The notes below the pieces were generated by a model. That model was not told where the DNA came from and made no database searches. It saw only the letters and a program-made list of their open reading frames with translations. Positions 25,226 through 34,469 of a stretch of DNA of 64,000 bases are shown in pieces. The translations under genes and the position numbers were made by a program. The first letter of the stretch is position 1. Each line of letters begins with the position of its first letter. The DNA comes from Pseudoxanthomonas suwonensis J47 (lineage in GTDB: Bacteria > Pseudomonadota > Gammaproteobacteria > Xanthomonadales > Xanthomonadaceae): contig NZ_KI911332.1 of assembly GCF_000513955.1 (NCBI RefSeq), positions 66,642 through 130,641 on the forward strand. The letters run 5' to 3'.

Positions 25226-25325
25226 CGCGCTCTTGAGCCCCTCCTCCACCTGGGTGAGGCGCGGAGCAGGGGTTGGGGAGAGGGTTGGTATTGCGACGCC
25301 ACTGGCTACCCGACCCTCACCCCTG

Positions 25326-25612
25326 CCCCTCTCCCGGAGGGAGAGGGGAGAAAAGAACGAAGCCACGACCCGAACGCGCCGAAAGACGCGGTAGCGCGGG
25401 GGTATGGCGCAAGCAGGCCATGGATGGCCTGCGTTCGCGCGTTGGAGCCATGGACGGCGGAATCGCGCGATGCGCCATACCCCCGCGCTGCCGCGGCTCC
25501 GTCCGGAGCTAGCCACACCAACCCATCACCAGCAGTGCGCTGTCGATGCGGTGTGGCGGCTGGCGCGTGGTGATGCGTAAACACCGCCAGCGCCCTCGTT
25601 CATTCCCGGCGC
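25326..25612. repeat. Composite intergenic repeat, copy D
   Basis: It contains the perfect CCCCTCTCCC-GGA-GGGAGAGGGG hairpin (25326-25348), the inverted-repeat element at 25388-25494, and the module at 25560-25612, which matches 3164-3217 directly and 32-85 in reverse complement. The right end lies 38 bases before the xseA start, close to its likely promoter. Confidence 0.8.
25388..25494. mobile_element. MITE-like element with near-perfect 24-bp terminal inverted repeats
   Basis: The left end (25388-25411) and right end (25471-25494) are inverted copies of one another with a single mismatch: GCGGTAGCGCGGGGGTATGG and its complement, continuing CGCA. The 59-bp core holds a perfect dyad GCAGGCCAT/ATGGCCTGC. 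There is no coding capacity. Its right end sequence recurs at 1-27 next to copy A. This looks like a small non-autonomous element or a REP-family derivative; no target-site duplication could be confirmed by eye. Confidence 0.55.
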
Positions 25613-25620
25613 CACCGCGC

Positions 25621-25626
25621 TATCCT
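25621..25626 (+). promoter_or_regulatory. Putative -10 box (TATCCT) for xseA
   Basis: TATCCT lies 24 bases before the xseA ATG, directly after the repeat copy D. A start seven bases downstream would give a leader of about 17 bases. Confidence 0.35.
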
Positions 25627-25649
25627 GTCCCGCCAAGCCCCACCCGCCG

Positions 25650-27011
25650 ATGTCCGAGCAGAATCCCATCCTGACGCCCAGCCAGCTCAACACCCTGGCG
25701 CGCGACCTGCTGGAGAGCGCGTTCCCGCTGGTGTGGGTCGAGGGCGAACTGGGCAACGTCACCCGCCCGGGGTCCGGGCACCTGTACTTCACCCTCAAGG
25801 ACGCGCGCGCCCAGGTGCGCTGCGCCATGTTCCGGCCCAAGAGCCAGTGGCTGAAGTTCGTCCCCCGCGAAGGCCTCAAAGTGCTCGGCCGCGGCCGCCT
25901 CACCCTGTACGAAGCGCGCGGCGATTACCAGCTGGTGTTCGACCACCTCGAGGAAGCCGGCGAAGGCGCCCTGCGCCGCGCCTTCGAAGGGCTGCGCGCC
26001 AGGCTCGCCGCCGAAGGCCTGTTCGACGAAGGCCGCAAGCGCCCGCTGCCGCAGTGGGTGCGCCGCCTGGCCGTGATCACCTCGCCCACCGGCGCCGCCG
26101 TGCGCGACGTGCTGAGCGTGCTTGGCCGCCGCCTGCCGCTGCTGGACGTGGAGATCCTGCCCAGCCTCGTGCAGGGCGACACCGCCGCCGCGCAGATCAC
26201 CGACCTGCTGCAGCGTGCCGGCGCCAGCGGCCGTTACGACGCCATCCTGCTGGCGCGTGGCGGCGGCTCGCTGGAAGACCTGTGGGCGTTCAACGACGAA
26301 CGCCTGGTGCGTGCGATCGCCGCCTCGCCGGTGCCGGTGGTCTCGGCGGTCGGCCACGAGACCGACTTCACCCTCGCCGACTTCGCCGCCGACGTGCGCG
26401 CGCCGACGCCTTCTGTGGCCGCCGAACTGCTGGTGCCGGACGGGCGCGACTTGGCGCAGCGCCTGCGCATGTTGCGGTCGCGGCTGCGCGCGCTGCAGCG
26501 CCAGCGCCTGGTCCAGGCCATGCAGCGCGCCGACCGCGCCGCGTTGCGCCTGCAGGCGCAATCGCCGCAGGCGCGCCTGCACCTGCTGCGCCAGCGCCAC
26601 GCCGAACTGCAGCGGCGCCTCGATGCGCTGTGGCAGCGCCAGCTGCAGGCGCGCGTGTCGCGCCTGCGCCACGCCAGCGCGGTCTTGCGCGCGCACCATC
26701 CCGCGCGCCGCCTGGCGCAGCTGCAGGCGCGCCTGCAGCGGCTCGAGTCGCGGCCGCAGGCGTTCATCGCCCGCGTCCTGCAGCGCGACACGCTGCGCCT
26801 GCGCGGACTGGCCCGCTCGCTGGAAGCCTGCAGTCCACTGGCCACGGTCGCGCGCGGTTACTCGATCCTCACCCGCGCCGACGACGGACGACTGGTCCAG
26901 TCGGTGCAGCAGGTCGCGCCGGGCGACCGGCTGCAGGCGCGGCTGCGCGATGGCGGGTTGGCGTTGACGGTCCAGGCCGTGCAGCCGGGTGAGGACAGCG
27001 GGAACCGCTAG
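25650..27011 (+). CDS. xseA: Exodeoxyribonuclease VII large subunit
   Basis: 453 residues. XseA with several XseB subunits degrades single-stranded DNA from both ends. An N-terminal OB-fold (about 5-100: [10 protein letters not shown]) precedes the catalytic domain with [16 protein letters not shown], the [14 protein letters not shown] segment, and V-G-H-E-T-D-F-T. A long arginine/glutamine-rich coiled coil (about 265-395) and a short C-terminal segment with G-Y-S-I-L finish it. No xseB is in the window. The gene is bracketed by repeat elements on both sides. Confidence 0.95.
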   Translation: MSEQNPILTPSQLNTLARDLLESAFPLVWVEGELGNVTRPGSGHLYFTLKDARAQVRCAMFRPKSQWLKFVPREGLKVLGRGRLTLYEARGDYQLVFDHLEEAGEGALRRAFEGLRARLAAEGLFDEGRKRPLPQWVRRLAVITSPTGAAVRDVLSVLGRRLPLLDVEILPSLVQGDTAAAQITDLLQRAGASGRYDAILLARGGGSLEDLWAFNDERLVRAIAASPVPVVSAVGHETDFTLADFAADVRAPTPSVAAELLVPDGRDLAQRLRMLRSRLRALQRQRLVQAMQRADRAALRLQAQSPQARLHLLRQRHAELQRRLDALWQRQLQARVSRLRHASAVLRAHHPARRLAQLQARLQRLESRPQAFIARVLQRDTLRLRGLARSLEACSPLATVARGYSILTRADDGRLVQSVQQVAPGDRLQARLRDGGLALTVQAVQPGEDSGNR

Positions 27012-27052
27012 ACGCGCGCGCGCCACCACGGGCCTGGCGACGTCACCTGGCT

Positions 27053-27214
27053 CGCCTGCCCCCGCTCTCCCCAACCCCGCTCCGCGCCCCGGCCCGCCTC
27101 CATTGACGCGGGCGTTCGGCGGCATGCACGCCAGTGGTGCGCAAGCATGCCGCCTCACACCGGTGGGATCGGGATTACCGACCCGTAGCCCGGACAAGCG
27201 GAACGCATCCGGGG
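27053..27214. repeat. Composite repeat copy C plus REP element
   Basis: 27053-27168 matches 230-346 directly, sharing CCCCGGCCCGC, the GACGCG and CCAGTGG segments and the GCATGCCGC end. It is followed by a GTAG-headed REP at 27185-27214 (GTAGCCCGGACAAGCGGAAC then GCATCCGGGG). It fills the 225-bp gap between xseA and the convergent hydrolase gene. Confidence 0.75.
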
Positions 27215-27236
27215 ATGGAGTGCGCAACTGGCGGTG

Positions 27237-28139
27237 CTACCCCGTCGGCGTCTCCGGTTCGAAACCGGCCACACGCGCGCGGACCAGCGCCGGCGCCTGC
27301 TGTGCGGTCCAATCGCGGTCGTTGGCGACCTGCGCCTTGCCCCGGGTGCCCTCGAGCAGTTCGAAGTCGAGGTCGGCCACGGCCCAGGTTTCGTCGCCCT
27401 GCGTGCTGGCGAGCACGCCATCGGGCGGGAAGCCGACGTCCATCGGCGCGAACAGCGCCGCCTCGCCGGTGTTCTCGTCCAGCGCCGGGCTCCACGGCGC
27501 CGCCCCGGCGGTGACCGACTGCACCACGAACATCCGGTTCTCCAGCGCGCGGGCCAGGCAGCCGACGCGCACGCGCGTCGCGCCCGCGGCGGTATCCGTG
27601 CAGCTGGGCACCAGCAGCAGGCGCGCGCCGGCCTCGTACTGCGCGCGCACCGGCAGCGGGAACTCGCTGTCGTAGCAGATGGAAACGCCGGCGCGCACGC
27701 CGGCGATATCCAGCACCTTGAGTGCGTCGCCGCCGTCGATCTCGCCGGTGGCCTTCTCGAAACCGGTCAGCTGCAGCTTGTCCTGCCAGGCATGGCGGCC
27801 GTCGGGCGCGAACACGTCGCAGCGGTTGCGGTAGCGGTCGTCGGCCTGCGCCAGCAGGAAACTGCCGGCGGCCACGTACATCCCGGTCTCGCGGGCCAGC
27901 TGCGCGAACAGCGCCAGCCACTGCGCGCGCAGCGACTGGATCGCGGCCAGCGAGGCCTGCAGGTCCGCGTGGATTTCCGGCGGAAACGTCGCCGCCAGTT
28001 CCAGCGACAGGTATTCGGGCAGCACCGCGACCTGGGCGCCATGCGCGGCGGCTTCGCCCAGCAGGCGGCGCTGCTTTTCGGCGAAGTCGGCGAACGAGGC
28101 CGGCTTGCCCACCGGGTACTTGCAGGCGGCGGCCTTCAT
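27237..28139 (-). CDS. Carbon-nitrogen (nitrilase-like) hydrolase
   Basis: 300 residues of the nitrilase superfamily. The catalytic triad is visible: Glu42 in L-P-E-Y, Lys121 in Q-D-K-L-Q-L-T and Cys155 in S-I-C-Y-D-S-E-F-P. Family members cleave amides or nitriles in the cytoplasm; the substrate is unknown. The start at 28139 overlaps the stop of the upstream GNAT gene (ATGA), so the two form a translationally coupled pair, and the acetyltransferase and amidase may act on the same metabolite. That link is inference. Confidence 0.9.
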   Translation of the reverse strand: MKAAACKYPVGKPASFADFAEKQRRLLGEAAAHGAQVAVLPEYLSLELAATFPPEIHADLQASLAAIQSLRAQWLALFAQLARETGMYVAAGSFLLAQADDRYRNRCDVFAPDGRHAWQDKLQLTGFEKATGEIDGGDALKVLDIAGVRAGVSICYDSEFPLPVRAQYEAGARLLLVPSCTDTAAGATRVRVGCLARALENRMFVVQSVTAGAAPWSPALDENTGEAALFAPMDVGFPPDGVLASTQGDETWAVADLDFELLEGTRGKAQVANDRDWTAQQAPALVRARVAGFEPETPTG

Positions 28140-28744
28140 GGCGCGGCCGCCCAGTCGCGCAGCCAGAACGTCAGCGGATGCAGGGTTTCCTCCTCGTTGT
28201 CGAGTTCCTTCCACGGCAGCATGCAGGTCATGCCCGGCAGGCGCGCATAGCCGCGGCCATGCCAGAACGTGTCGTTGGGCCGGTAGCCCTGCGGCCTGCG
28301 CGGATCGTCGGGCGCGCGGTCCACCGCGCAGAACGCAGTCCAGCGGAAGCCGCCCAGTCCGCGCGCGTGCGCCTCGCGCTCGTCGAAGAAGGCGTGGCCG
28401 ATGCCGCGGCCGCGGTACTCCGGCAGCAGCACCGATTCGCCGAAGTAGAACACCTCGCCCACCGGCAGGCCGGCCTGCTCCAACGGCTTGCGGAACGCTT
28501 CCTGGTCGTCGGCCAGCGGCAGGCCGGTGGAGGCGCCGACCACGCGGTCGCCATCCAGCGCCAGCACCAGCACGCTGCCGGGCGATTCGAGGTAGGCGGC
28601 CAGGTATTCGCGCTCGTAGGCGTCGTCGCCGGCGTAGAGGTAGGGCCATTCGCGGAATACCGCGATGCGCAGGCGGGCGACGTCGTCCAGCCAGGGCGCG
28701 ATCCCGGCACCGCTCAGGCGGCGGATTTCATGGGTCTTGGACAT
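28136..28744 (-). CDS. GNAT family N-acetyltransferase
   Basis: 202 residues. The acetyl-CoA binding motif A is L-L-P-E-Y-R-G-R-G-I-G-H-A-F near residues 106-119, preceded by the beta strand G-E-V-F-Y-F-G-E-S. The N-terminus binds the acceptor, which cannot be predicted. The C-terminal segment (G-Y-R-P-N-D-T-F-W-H-G-R-G-Y) recurs in a subgroup found next to nitrilase-like hydrolases. It overlaps the hydrolase gene by four bases and follows recO by 53 bases. Confidence 0.87.
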   Translation of the reverse strand: MSKTHEIRRLSGAGIAPWLDDVARLRIAVFREWPYLYAGDDAYEREYLAAYLESPGSVLVLALDGDRVVGASTGLPLADDQEAFRKPLEQAGLPVGEVFYFGESVLLPEYRGRGIGHAFFDEREAHARGLGGFRWTAFCAVDRAPDDPRRPQGYRPNDTFWHGRGYARLPGMTCMLPWKELDNEEETLHPLTFWLRDWAAAP

Positions 28745-28797
28745 GCGCGGATTCTAGCGGGCGCAATGCGGGCCGACGCAGGAATGCGCAGCGGTGT

Positions 28798-29529
28798 TCA
28801 GCGCGAAGAAGCGATACGTCCCAGCGAAGCCGCCATCTCCCACGACTTCAGCCCGCGCGAGCCGAGGTGGTGCGCCAGCACCGCGCGCAGCGGCAGGCGC
28901 AGGCTGGCCAGGTCGGCGGGCCCGGGGCGTTCGTCGGCGGCCAGCGCCAGCAGCGCACTACCGGTGGCGGCGGCGCTGCGCTCGGACTGGCCGCGGTCGC
29001 TGAGCAGGCGGCGCGGGCCGTGTTCCGGATCGAGGCGGTAGCGCGCCGCCGGATCGATCGGTTCGCCGTCGCCGTCGACGTAAAGCTCGAAGCCCAGGCC
29101 CAGCGCGCCGAGCAGGTCGCGCTCGAAGCGGCGCAGGGTCCACGCCAGCGACGCATCGCCGGCCAGGCGCGCACGGGTGCGCGCGTAGGCCGCGTCCAGC
29201 TCCGGCAACGGATCCTGGCGCGGCGCCAGGCGCAGCACCAGTTCGTTGACGTAGAAGGCGGCAAGGATCGCGTCGCCAGACAGCTGCGGCGCCGCATCCA
29301 GCGCCTCGGCGCTGCGCAGCTGCGCCAGCTCGCCGGCCATCACCGCGTCGAAGCGGATGTGCTGCAGCGGCTGCAGCGCCGCGCGCAGCACCTGCCGCTT
29401 CGGCGACTGCACGCCGCGCGCGACCAGGCCGATGCGGCCATGGCCGGCGCTGAGCACCTCCACCAGCAGGCTGGTCTCGCGCCAGGGACGCGCATGCAGG
29501 ACGAAACCGGTCTCGCCGTCCAGGCGCAT
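28798..29529 (-). CDS. recO: DNA repair protein RecO
   Basis: 243 residues. RecO helps load RecA onto SSB-coated single-stranded DNA in the RecFOR pathway. The N-terminal OB-fold (about 1-80: [13 protein letters not shown], then V-A-R-G-V) and the helical C-terminal domain are present; the latter lacks the zinc cysteines seen in some RecO proteins, as is usual in gammaproteobacteria. It follows era by 73 bases, the conserved order rnc-era-recO. Its partner recR is at 62.6 kb. Confidence 0.94.
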   Translation of the reverse strand: MRLDGETGFVLHARPWRETSLLVEVLSAGHGRIGLVARGVQSPKRQVLRAALQPLQHIRFDAVMAGELAQLRSAEALDAAPQLSGDAILAAFYVNELVLRLAPRQDPLPELDAAYARTRARLAGDASLAWTLRRFERDLLGALGLGFELYVDGDGEPIDPAARYRLDPEHGPRRLLSDRGQSERSAAATGSALLALAADERPGPADLASLRLPLRAVLAHHLGSRGLKSWEMAASLGRIASSR

Positions 29530-29602
29530 GTCAGGACCGTCGCAGGATGGGAAGCGGAAGCGGGCCGACCTTCGCCGTCACCTGTTCCTCCGCGGAAGCG
29601 GT

Positions 29603-30523
29603 TCAGTCGCCGTAGCCGAAGGCCTTGAGCGCCGCCTCGTCGTCGGACCAGCCTTCGCGCACGCGCACCCAGGTCTCCAGGAACACCTTGCGCCCGAACA
29701 GCCGCTCCATCTGCTGGCGCGACTTGCTGCCGATCTCGCGCAGGCGCGCGCCGCCCTTGCCAATCACGATCGGCTTCTGGCCCTCGCGCTCGACCCACAC
29801 CACCGCGCCGATGCGCAGCAGCTCGCCGTCCTCGGCGAAGCGTTCGATCTCCACCGTGGTCGCGTACGGCAGCTCGTCGCCGAGCTGGCGCATCAGCTGC
29901 TCGCGGACCAGCTCGCCGGCGAGGAAGCGCTGGCTGCGGTCGGTGATCTCGTCCTCCTCGAATACCGGCGGCGCTTCCGGCAGCAGCCTGAGCAGGTCGC
30001 GCACCAGCGCGTCCAGGCCCTTGCGCTTGAGCGCCGACAGCGGATGGATCGCGGCGAACTCGCGGCCTTCGCTGACCTGGGCCAGGAACGGCAGCAGCGC
30101 GCTCTTGTCCTTGAGCCGGTCGACCTTGTTCACCGCCAGCACCACCGGGATGCCGGCGTCGCGCAGGACGTTGAACACCAGGGTGTCCTCCTCGTCCCAG
30201 CGCCCCGCCTCGACCACCATCAGGCCGACGTCCACGTCCTCCAGCGCGCCGCGCGCGGCGCGGTTCATCACCCGGCTCATCGCCGAGGCCTTGAACCGGC
30301 CCTCGCTGCGGTGCAGGCCGGGGGTATCGACCAGCAGCAGCTGGCCGCCCGGCACGGTGGCGATGCCCAGCAGGCGGTGGCGGGTGGTCTGCGGCCGGTT
30401 GGAGACGATGCTGACCTTGGCGCCGACCAGGGCATTGACCAGGGTCGACTTGCCGACGTTGGGCCGGCCGATCACCGCGACGCTGCCGCAGCGGTGGGAA
30501 TCTTCGGTGTGTTCGGAATTCAC
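29603..30523 (-). CDS. era: GTPase Era
   Basis: 306 residues. Era binds 16S rRNA and couples 30S assembly to growth. G1 is G-R-P-N-V-G-K-S-T (about 19-27), followed by the switch region P-Q-T-T-R-H-R, G3 D-T-P-G-L-H and G4 N-K-V-D. The C-terminal KH domain (about 205-300) has [11 protein letters not shown]. The start is a GTG with no strong ribosome-binding site; it lies 12 bases after the rnc stop, suggesting coupled translation. Confidence 0.96.
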   Translation of the reverse strand: MNSEHTEDSHRCGSVAVIGRPNVGKSTLVNALVGAKVSIVSNRPQTTRHRLLGIATVPGGQLLLVDTPGLHRSEGRFKASAMSRVMNRAARGALEDVDVGLMVVEAGRWDEEDTLVFNVLRDAGIPVVLAVNKVDRLKDKSALLPFLAQVSEGREFAAIHPLSALKRKGLDALVRDLLRLLPEAPPVFEEDEITDRSQRFLAGELVREQLMRQLGDELPYATTVEIERFAEDGELLRIGAVVWVEREGQKPIVIGKGGARLREIGSKSRQQMERLFGRKVFLETWVRVREGWSDDEAALKAFGYGD

Positions 30524-30535
30524 GTATGGGACCGC

Positions 30536-31228
30536 TTATGGATGCCGGGGCGAAGGCTCCAGCCTTTCCAGCACCGCCGCCGCGGCGGCCTGTTCGGCCA
30601 GCCGGCGGGACGTGCCCTGCCCCTCGGCGCTGACCGGGGGCTCGCTCAGGGTACACCGGGCAAGGAACACCTTGGCGTGTTCCTCCCCGCTCTCGGAAAC
30701 CAGCTCGTAGGCCGGCAGGGGCCGCTGCCGCGCCTGCAGCCATTCCTGCAGGCGGGTCTTGGCGTCTTTTTCGGGCTTGCCGGCCGGCAGCGCGGCCAGG
30801 GCCTGCTCGAACCAGGGCAGGACCACCTCGCGGCAGGCGTCCCAGCCGGCGTCCAGGTAGATGGCGGCGACCACCGCCTCCAGCGCGTCGGCCAGGATCG
30901 AATCGCGGCGGAAGCCGCCGGACTTCAGCTCGCCCGGGCCCAGGGTCAGGCGCGAGCCCAGGTCCAGCTGGCGGGCGATGGCGGCCAGCGAGGCCTCGCG
31001 GACCAGTTCGGCGCGGGCGCGGGTGAGCACGCCTTCGTCGGCCTGCGGCCAGCGCCGGTACAGCGCCTCGGCGGCGAGCAGGTTGACCACGCCGTCGCCG
31101 AGGAATTCCAGCCGCTCGTTGTGCGGCGTGCCGGCGCTGCGGTGGGTCAGCGCCTGGGCCAGCAGCGACGGATCGGCGAACGGGTGGCCGATCCTGTCGC
31201 GCATCACGGTACGGTCACTCGCCACCAC
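30536..31228 (-). CDS. rnc: Ribonuclease III
   Basis: 230 residues. RNase III cuts double-stranded RNA, including rRNA precursors. The catalytic signature appears as [12 protein letters not shown] (about 38-49), and the second acidic site is in the [16 protein letters not shown] segment. A double-stranded-RNA binding domain occupies about 155-225. Two starts are possible: the GTG at 31228, overlapping the DUF4845 gene, or an ATG at 31204, which would give 222 residues. Both fit the family. Confidence 0.94.
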   Translation of the reverse strand: MVASDRTVMRDRIGHPFADPSLLAQALTHRSAGTPHNERLEFLGDGVVNLLAAEALYRRWPQADEGVLTRARAELVREASLAAIARQLDLGSRLTLGPGELKSGGFRRDSILADALEAVVAAIYLDAGWDACREVVLPWFEQALAALPAGKPEKDAKTRLQEWLQARQRPLPAYELVSESGEEHAKVFLARCTLSEPPVSAEGQGTSRRLAEQAAAAAVLERLEPSPRHP

Positions 31229-31601
31229 CGCGCCGGGTGAGTTCCTGGGTGCGGTCGAACTTGCCGACCACGTCCAGGTTGCCGACCAGCGAACGCCGGA
31301 CCTCGTAGTTCACGCGCATCTTCCAGCCGCCGTTGGTGCGCTCGAACTTCACGTTCTGCGGCTTCACGTTCTCGGAGTAGTTGATGTACAGGCGGCGGAA
31401 GAACAGGTCCTGGACCCGGGCCGGGTCCATGTCGGCCACGCCCGGCTCGTTGGCCAGGCCCTTCATCGCCGAGGTGACCGCGTAGTACTCCTGGTACATG
31501 GGGAACAGCTTCATGCCCACGTAGGCGGCGAAGCCGACCACGGCCAGCACGACCAGGAACCCCACCAGGCTCAGACCGCTTTGCTTGCGCTTGTTTGCCA
31601 T
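31215..31601 (-). CDS. DUF4845 domain-containing membrane protein
   Basis: 128 residues: a short basic N-terminus (ANKRKQSG), one transmembrane helix at about 9-27 ([20 protein letters not shown]), then a periplasmic DUF4845 domain. The N-terminus resembles a pilin-like leader. The function is unknown; it is regularly found between lepB and rnc in beta- and gammaproteobacteria, as here. It overlaps the GTG start of rnc. Confidence 0.9.
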   Translation of the reverse strand: MANKRKQSGLSLVGFLVVLAVVGFAAYVGMKLFPMYQEYYAVTSAMKGLANEPGVADMDPARVQDLFFRRLYINYSENVKPQNVKFERTNGGWKMRVNYEVRRSLVGNLDVVGKFDRTQELTRRGGGE

Positions 31602-31656
31602 TTCCCCGTACCTCGATGCTGGGCCGGCGCATACCCTACGCTGGCTGCGTCGCCCG

Positions 31657-32457
31657 TTACTTGATCTTCGTCCCGATCCGCGAAGGATCGAAACTCCCCT
31701 TGCAGAACCAGCCCTCGCAGTTCAGCCAGATCAGGAACGCACGGCCGCGGAGGTTTTCCTCGGGCAGGAAGTGCGTCTGGGTCCAGAACCGGCTGTCCTC
31801 GCTATTATCACGATTGTCGCCCATGACGAAATAGTGGCCGTCGGGGACGGTCCATTCGCCCTGGCCGGCGGGGTTGGCGCGGCCCAGCCATTCCAGCACC
31901 TCGTGCTCGCGGCCCGGCAGCTTCTCCAGCAGCAGGGTCGCCCCGTTCATCTCCGCGCCGCGGCCCTGGCCGATGAACTCGCCCAGCTCCACGTATTCCA
32001 CCGCCTCGCCGTTCACGTACAGGGTGTCGCCGTGGAAGCCGATGCGGTCGCCCGGCAGGCCGATGATGCGCTTGATCCAGTTCTGGTCCGGGGCGTGCGG
32101 CGGCTTGAACACCACCACGTCGCCGCGCTCCGGCTCGCCCAGGTCGACGAACTTGGCGTTGGTCACCGGCAGGCGCAGGCCGTAGGCGAACTTGTTGACC
32201 AGGATGAAGTCGCCGATCAGCAGGTTCGGCATCATCGAGCTGGACGGGATCTTGTAAGGCTCGGCGACGAAGCTGCGCAGCACCAGCACCGCGGCCAGCA
32301 CCGGGAAGAACGCGCGCGAATAGTCGACGACCACCGGCTCCTCGGCCAGCAGGCCGTCGCGGGCGGCGCGGCGCTTGGCCAGGAACAGCCTGTCGAGCAG
32401 CCAGATCAGGCCGGTGGCGAAAGTCAGCACGACCAGGCCGAGCTCAAACCATTTCAT
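31657..32457 (-). CDS. lepB: Signal peptidase I
   Basis: 266 residues. LepB removes signal peptides from exported proteins at the outer face of the inner membrane. Two N-terminal membrane helices (about 3-22 and 50-66) precede the catalytic domain. The nucleophile is Ser74 in P-S-S-S-M-M-P and the general base Lys129 in W-I-K-R-I-I-G-L-P-G-D. The G-D-N-R-D-N-S-E-D-S-R box is intact. AAGGAC lies before the ATG. It belongs to the lepA-lepB-DUF4845-rnc-era-recO cluster. Confidence 0.96.
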   Translation of the reverse strand: MKWFELGLVVLTFATGLIWLLDRLFLAKRRAARDGLLAEEPVVVDYSRAFFPVLAAVLVLRSFVAEPYKIPSSSMMPNLLIGDFILVNKFAYGLRLPVTNAKFVDLGEPERGDVVVFKPPHAPDQNWIKRIIGLPGDRIGFHGDTLYVNGEAVEYVELGEFIGQGRGAEMNGATLLLEKLPGREHEVLEWLGRANPAGQGEWTVPDGHYFVMGDNRDNSEDSRFWTQTHFLPEENLRGRAFLIWLNCEGWFCKGSFDPSRIGTKIK

Positions 32458-32542
32458 TCGATGTCCTTAGCGGGTCGGAACCGGAACGGGGAACGTGGGG
32501 AGGGCGACGCGGCGCCCGGCGGCGCTAGCGTCGCCCGGGACG

Positions 32543-34351
32543 TCACTTGCTGTCCACCTGCAGCACCGCCAGGAAGGCCTCCTGCGGGATCTCGACGCGG
32601 CCGACCTGCTTCATCCGCTTCTTGCCCTCCTTCTGCTTCTCGAGGAGCTTCTTCTTGCGGGTGATGTCGCCGCCGTAGCACTTGGCCAGCACGTTCTTGC
32701 GCAGCGCCTTGACCGTGGAACGGGCGATGATCTGCGAGCCGATCGCGGCCTGGATGGCCACGTCGAACTGCTGGCGCGGGATCAGGTCCTTCATCTTCTC
32801 GCACAGCTCGCGGCCGCGGCGGTCGGCGTGGCTGCGGTGGACGATGATCGACAGCGCGTCGACGCGGTCGCCGTTGATCAGCGTGTCCACGCGCACGAAC
32901 GGGCCGGCGTCGAAGCGCAGGAAGTGGTAGTCCAGCGAGGCATAGCCGCGGCTGACCGACTTGAGCTTGTCGAAGAAGTCCAGCACCACCTCGGCCATCG
33001 GCAGCTCGTAGCTGATCTGCACCTGGCTGGCCATGTAGGTGATGCCCAGCTGCACGCCGCGCTTGTCCTCGCACAGCTTGATGATGTTGCCGATGTATTC
33101 CTCGGGGGTGAGGATGTTGGCGCGGATGATCGGCTCGCGGACTTCCTGGATCAGGTTGGCCTGCGGCAGCTTGGCCGGGTTGTCCAGCGGCATCACCGTG
33201 CCGTCGGTCTTCAGCACCTCGTACACCACCGTCGGCGCGGTGGTGATGAGGTCGAGGTCGTACTCGCGCTCCAGGCGCTCCTGCACGATCTCCATGTGCA
33301 GCATGCCGAGGAAGCCGCAGCGGAAGCCGAAGCCCATCGCCTCCGAGCTTTCCGGCTCGAAGCGCAGCGCCGCGTCGTTCAGGCGCAGCTTCTCCAGCGC
33401 CTCGCGCAGGTCCGGGTAGTCCTCGGCGTTGACCGGGAACAGGCCGGCGAACACGCGGGGCTGCATTTCCTGGAAGCCCGGCAGCGGCGCCGCCGCCGGC
33501 GCGCTGGCCAGGGTCAGGGTGTCGCCCACCGGGGCGCCGTGCACGTCCTTGATCGAAGCGGTGATCCAGCCCACCTCGCCGGCCTTCAGCGCCGGCAGTT
33601 CCTTGCGCTTGGGGGTGAACACGCCGACCTTGTCCACCTCGTGGGTGCGGCCGGTGGACATCACCAGGATCTTGCTCTTCGGGGTGATCTCGCCCTGCAT
33701 CACGCGCACCAGCGAGACCACGCCCAGGTAGTTGTCGAACCAGGAGTCGATGATCAGCGCCTGCAGCCGGTCGGTGTCGCGCGGCTTCGGCGGCGGGATG
33801 CGGTGGACGATCGCCTCCAGCACCTGGTCGACGTTGAGGCCGGTCTTGGCGCTGACCGCGACCGCGTCGGAGGCGTCGATGCCGATCACCGCCTCGATCT
33901 CGGCCTTGGCGCGCTCGATGTCGGCGGTGGGCAGGTCGATCTTGTTGAGCACCGGCACCACTTCCAGGCCCTGCTCCACCGCGGTGTAGCAGTTGGCCAC
34001 GGACTGGGCCTCGACGCCCTGGGCGGCGTCCACCACCAGCAGCGCGCCCTCGCAGGCGGCCAGCGAGCGGCTGACCTCGTAGGAGAAGTCGACGTGCCCG
34101 GGGGTGTCGATGAAGTTCAGGAAGTAGGTGTTCCCGTCCTTGGCCTTGTACGGCAGGGACACCGACTGCGCCTTGATGGTGATGCCGCGCTCGCGCTCGA
34201 TCGGGTTCGAGTCGAGCACCTGCGCTTCCATCTCGCGCGCTTCGAGGCCGCCACACAGCTGGATGATGCGGTCGGCGAGGGTCGACTTGCCATGGTCGAC
34301 GTGGGCAATGATGGAGAAGTTGCGGATGAACCGCATCGGATCGGAAGACAT
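32543..34351 (-). CDS. lepA: Elongation factor 4 (LepA)
   Basis: 602 residues, the expected length. LepA is a ribosome-bound GTPase that acts on stalled or mistranslocated ribosomes. G1 is A-H-V-D-H-G-K-S-T (about 16-24), followed by [16 protein letters not shown] and N-K-I-D. The C-terminal domain unique to LepA is present ([15 protein letters not shown]). The ribosome-binding site is weak. A GATAAT at 34392-34397 (minus strand) about 40 bases upstream could give the gene its own promoter. Confidence 0.97.
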   Translation of the reverse strand: MSSDPMRFIRNFSIIAHVDHGKSTLADRIIQLCGGLEAREMEAQVLDSNPIERERGITIKAQSVSLPYKAKDGNTYFLNFIDTPGHVDFSYEVSRSLAACEGALLVVDAAQGVEAQSVANCYTAVEQGLEVVPVLNKIDLPTADIERAKAEIEAVIGIDASDAVAVSAKTGLNVDQVLEAIVHRIPPPKPRDTDRLQALIIDSWFDNYLGVVSLVRVMQGEITPKSKILVMSTGRTHEVDKVGVFTPKRKELPALKAGEVGWITASIKDVHGAPVGDTLTLASAPAAAPLPGFQEMQPRVFAGLFPVNAEDYPDLREALEKLRLNDAALRFEPESSEAMGFGFRCGFLGMLHMEIVQERLEREYDLDLITTAPTVVYEVLKTDGTVMPLDNPAKLPQANLIQEVREPIIRANILTPEEYIGNIIKLCEDKRGVQLGITYMASQVQISYELPMAEVVLDFFDKLKSVSRGYASLDYHFLRFDAGPFVRVDTLINGDRVDALSIIVHRSHADRRGRELCEKMKDLIPRQQFDVAIQAAIGSQIIARSTVKALRKNVLAKCYGGDITRKKKLLEKQKEGKKRMKQVGRVEIPQEAFLAVLQVDSK

Positions 34352-34435
34352 GTGGGGGCGGCGGTCTCGTGCCGTCGTCGGGTAACGGCGGATTATCGCA
34401 CGCCGGAAGCGGCTCCCGCCCCTGCCCCCGGTAAC

Positions 34436-34462
34436 GGCGCGGCGCCCCGGGGGCGCCGCGCC
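34436..34462 (-). terminator. GC-rich hairpin between mucD and lepA
   Basis: A 13-bp self-complementary stem (GGCGCGGCGCCCC and its complement) right after the mucD stop. It has no T run, so it is probably an attenuator or stabilising hairpin that lets some read-through into lepA. Confidence 0.5.
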
Positions 34463-34469
34463 TGGCAGT

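Noticed and set aside
24815-25302. Short repeated-looking minus-strand ORFs in the queG-xseA gap
   Set aside because: They arise because the 197-bp duplication is open in several frames; the predicted peptides have no ribosome-binding sites and mirror the repeat.
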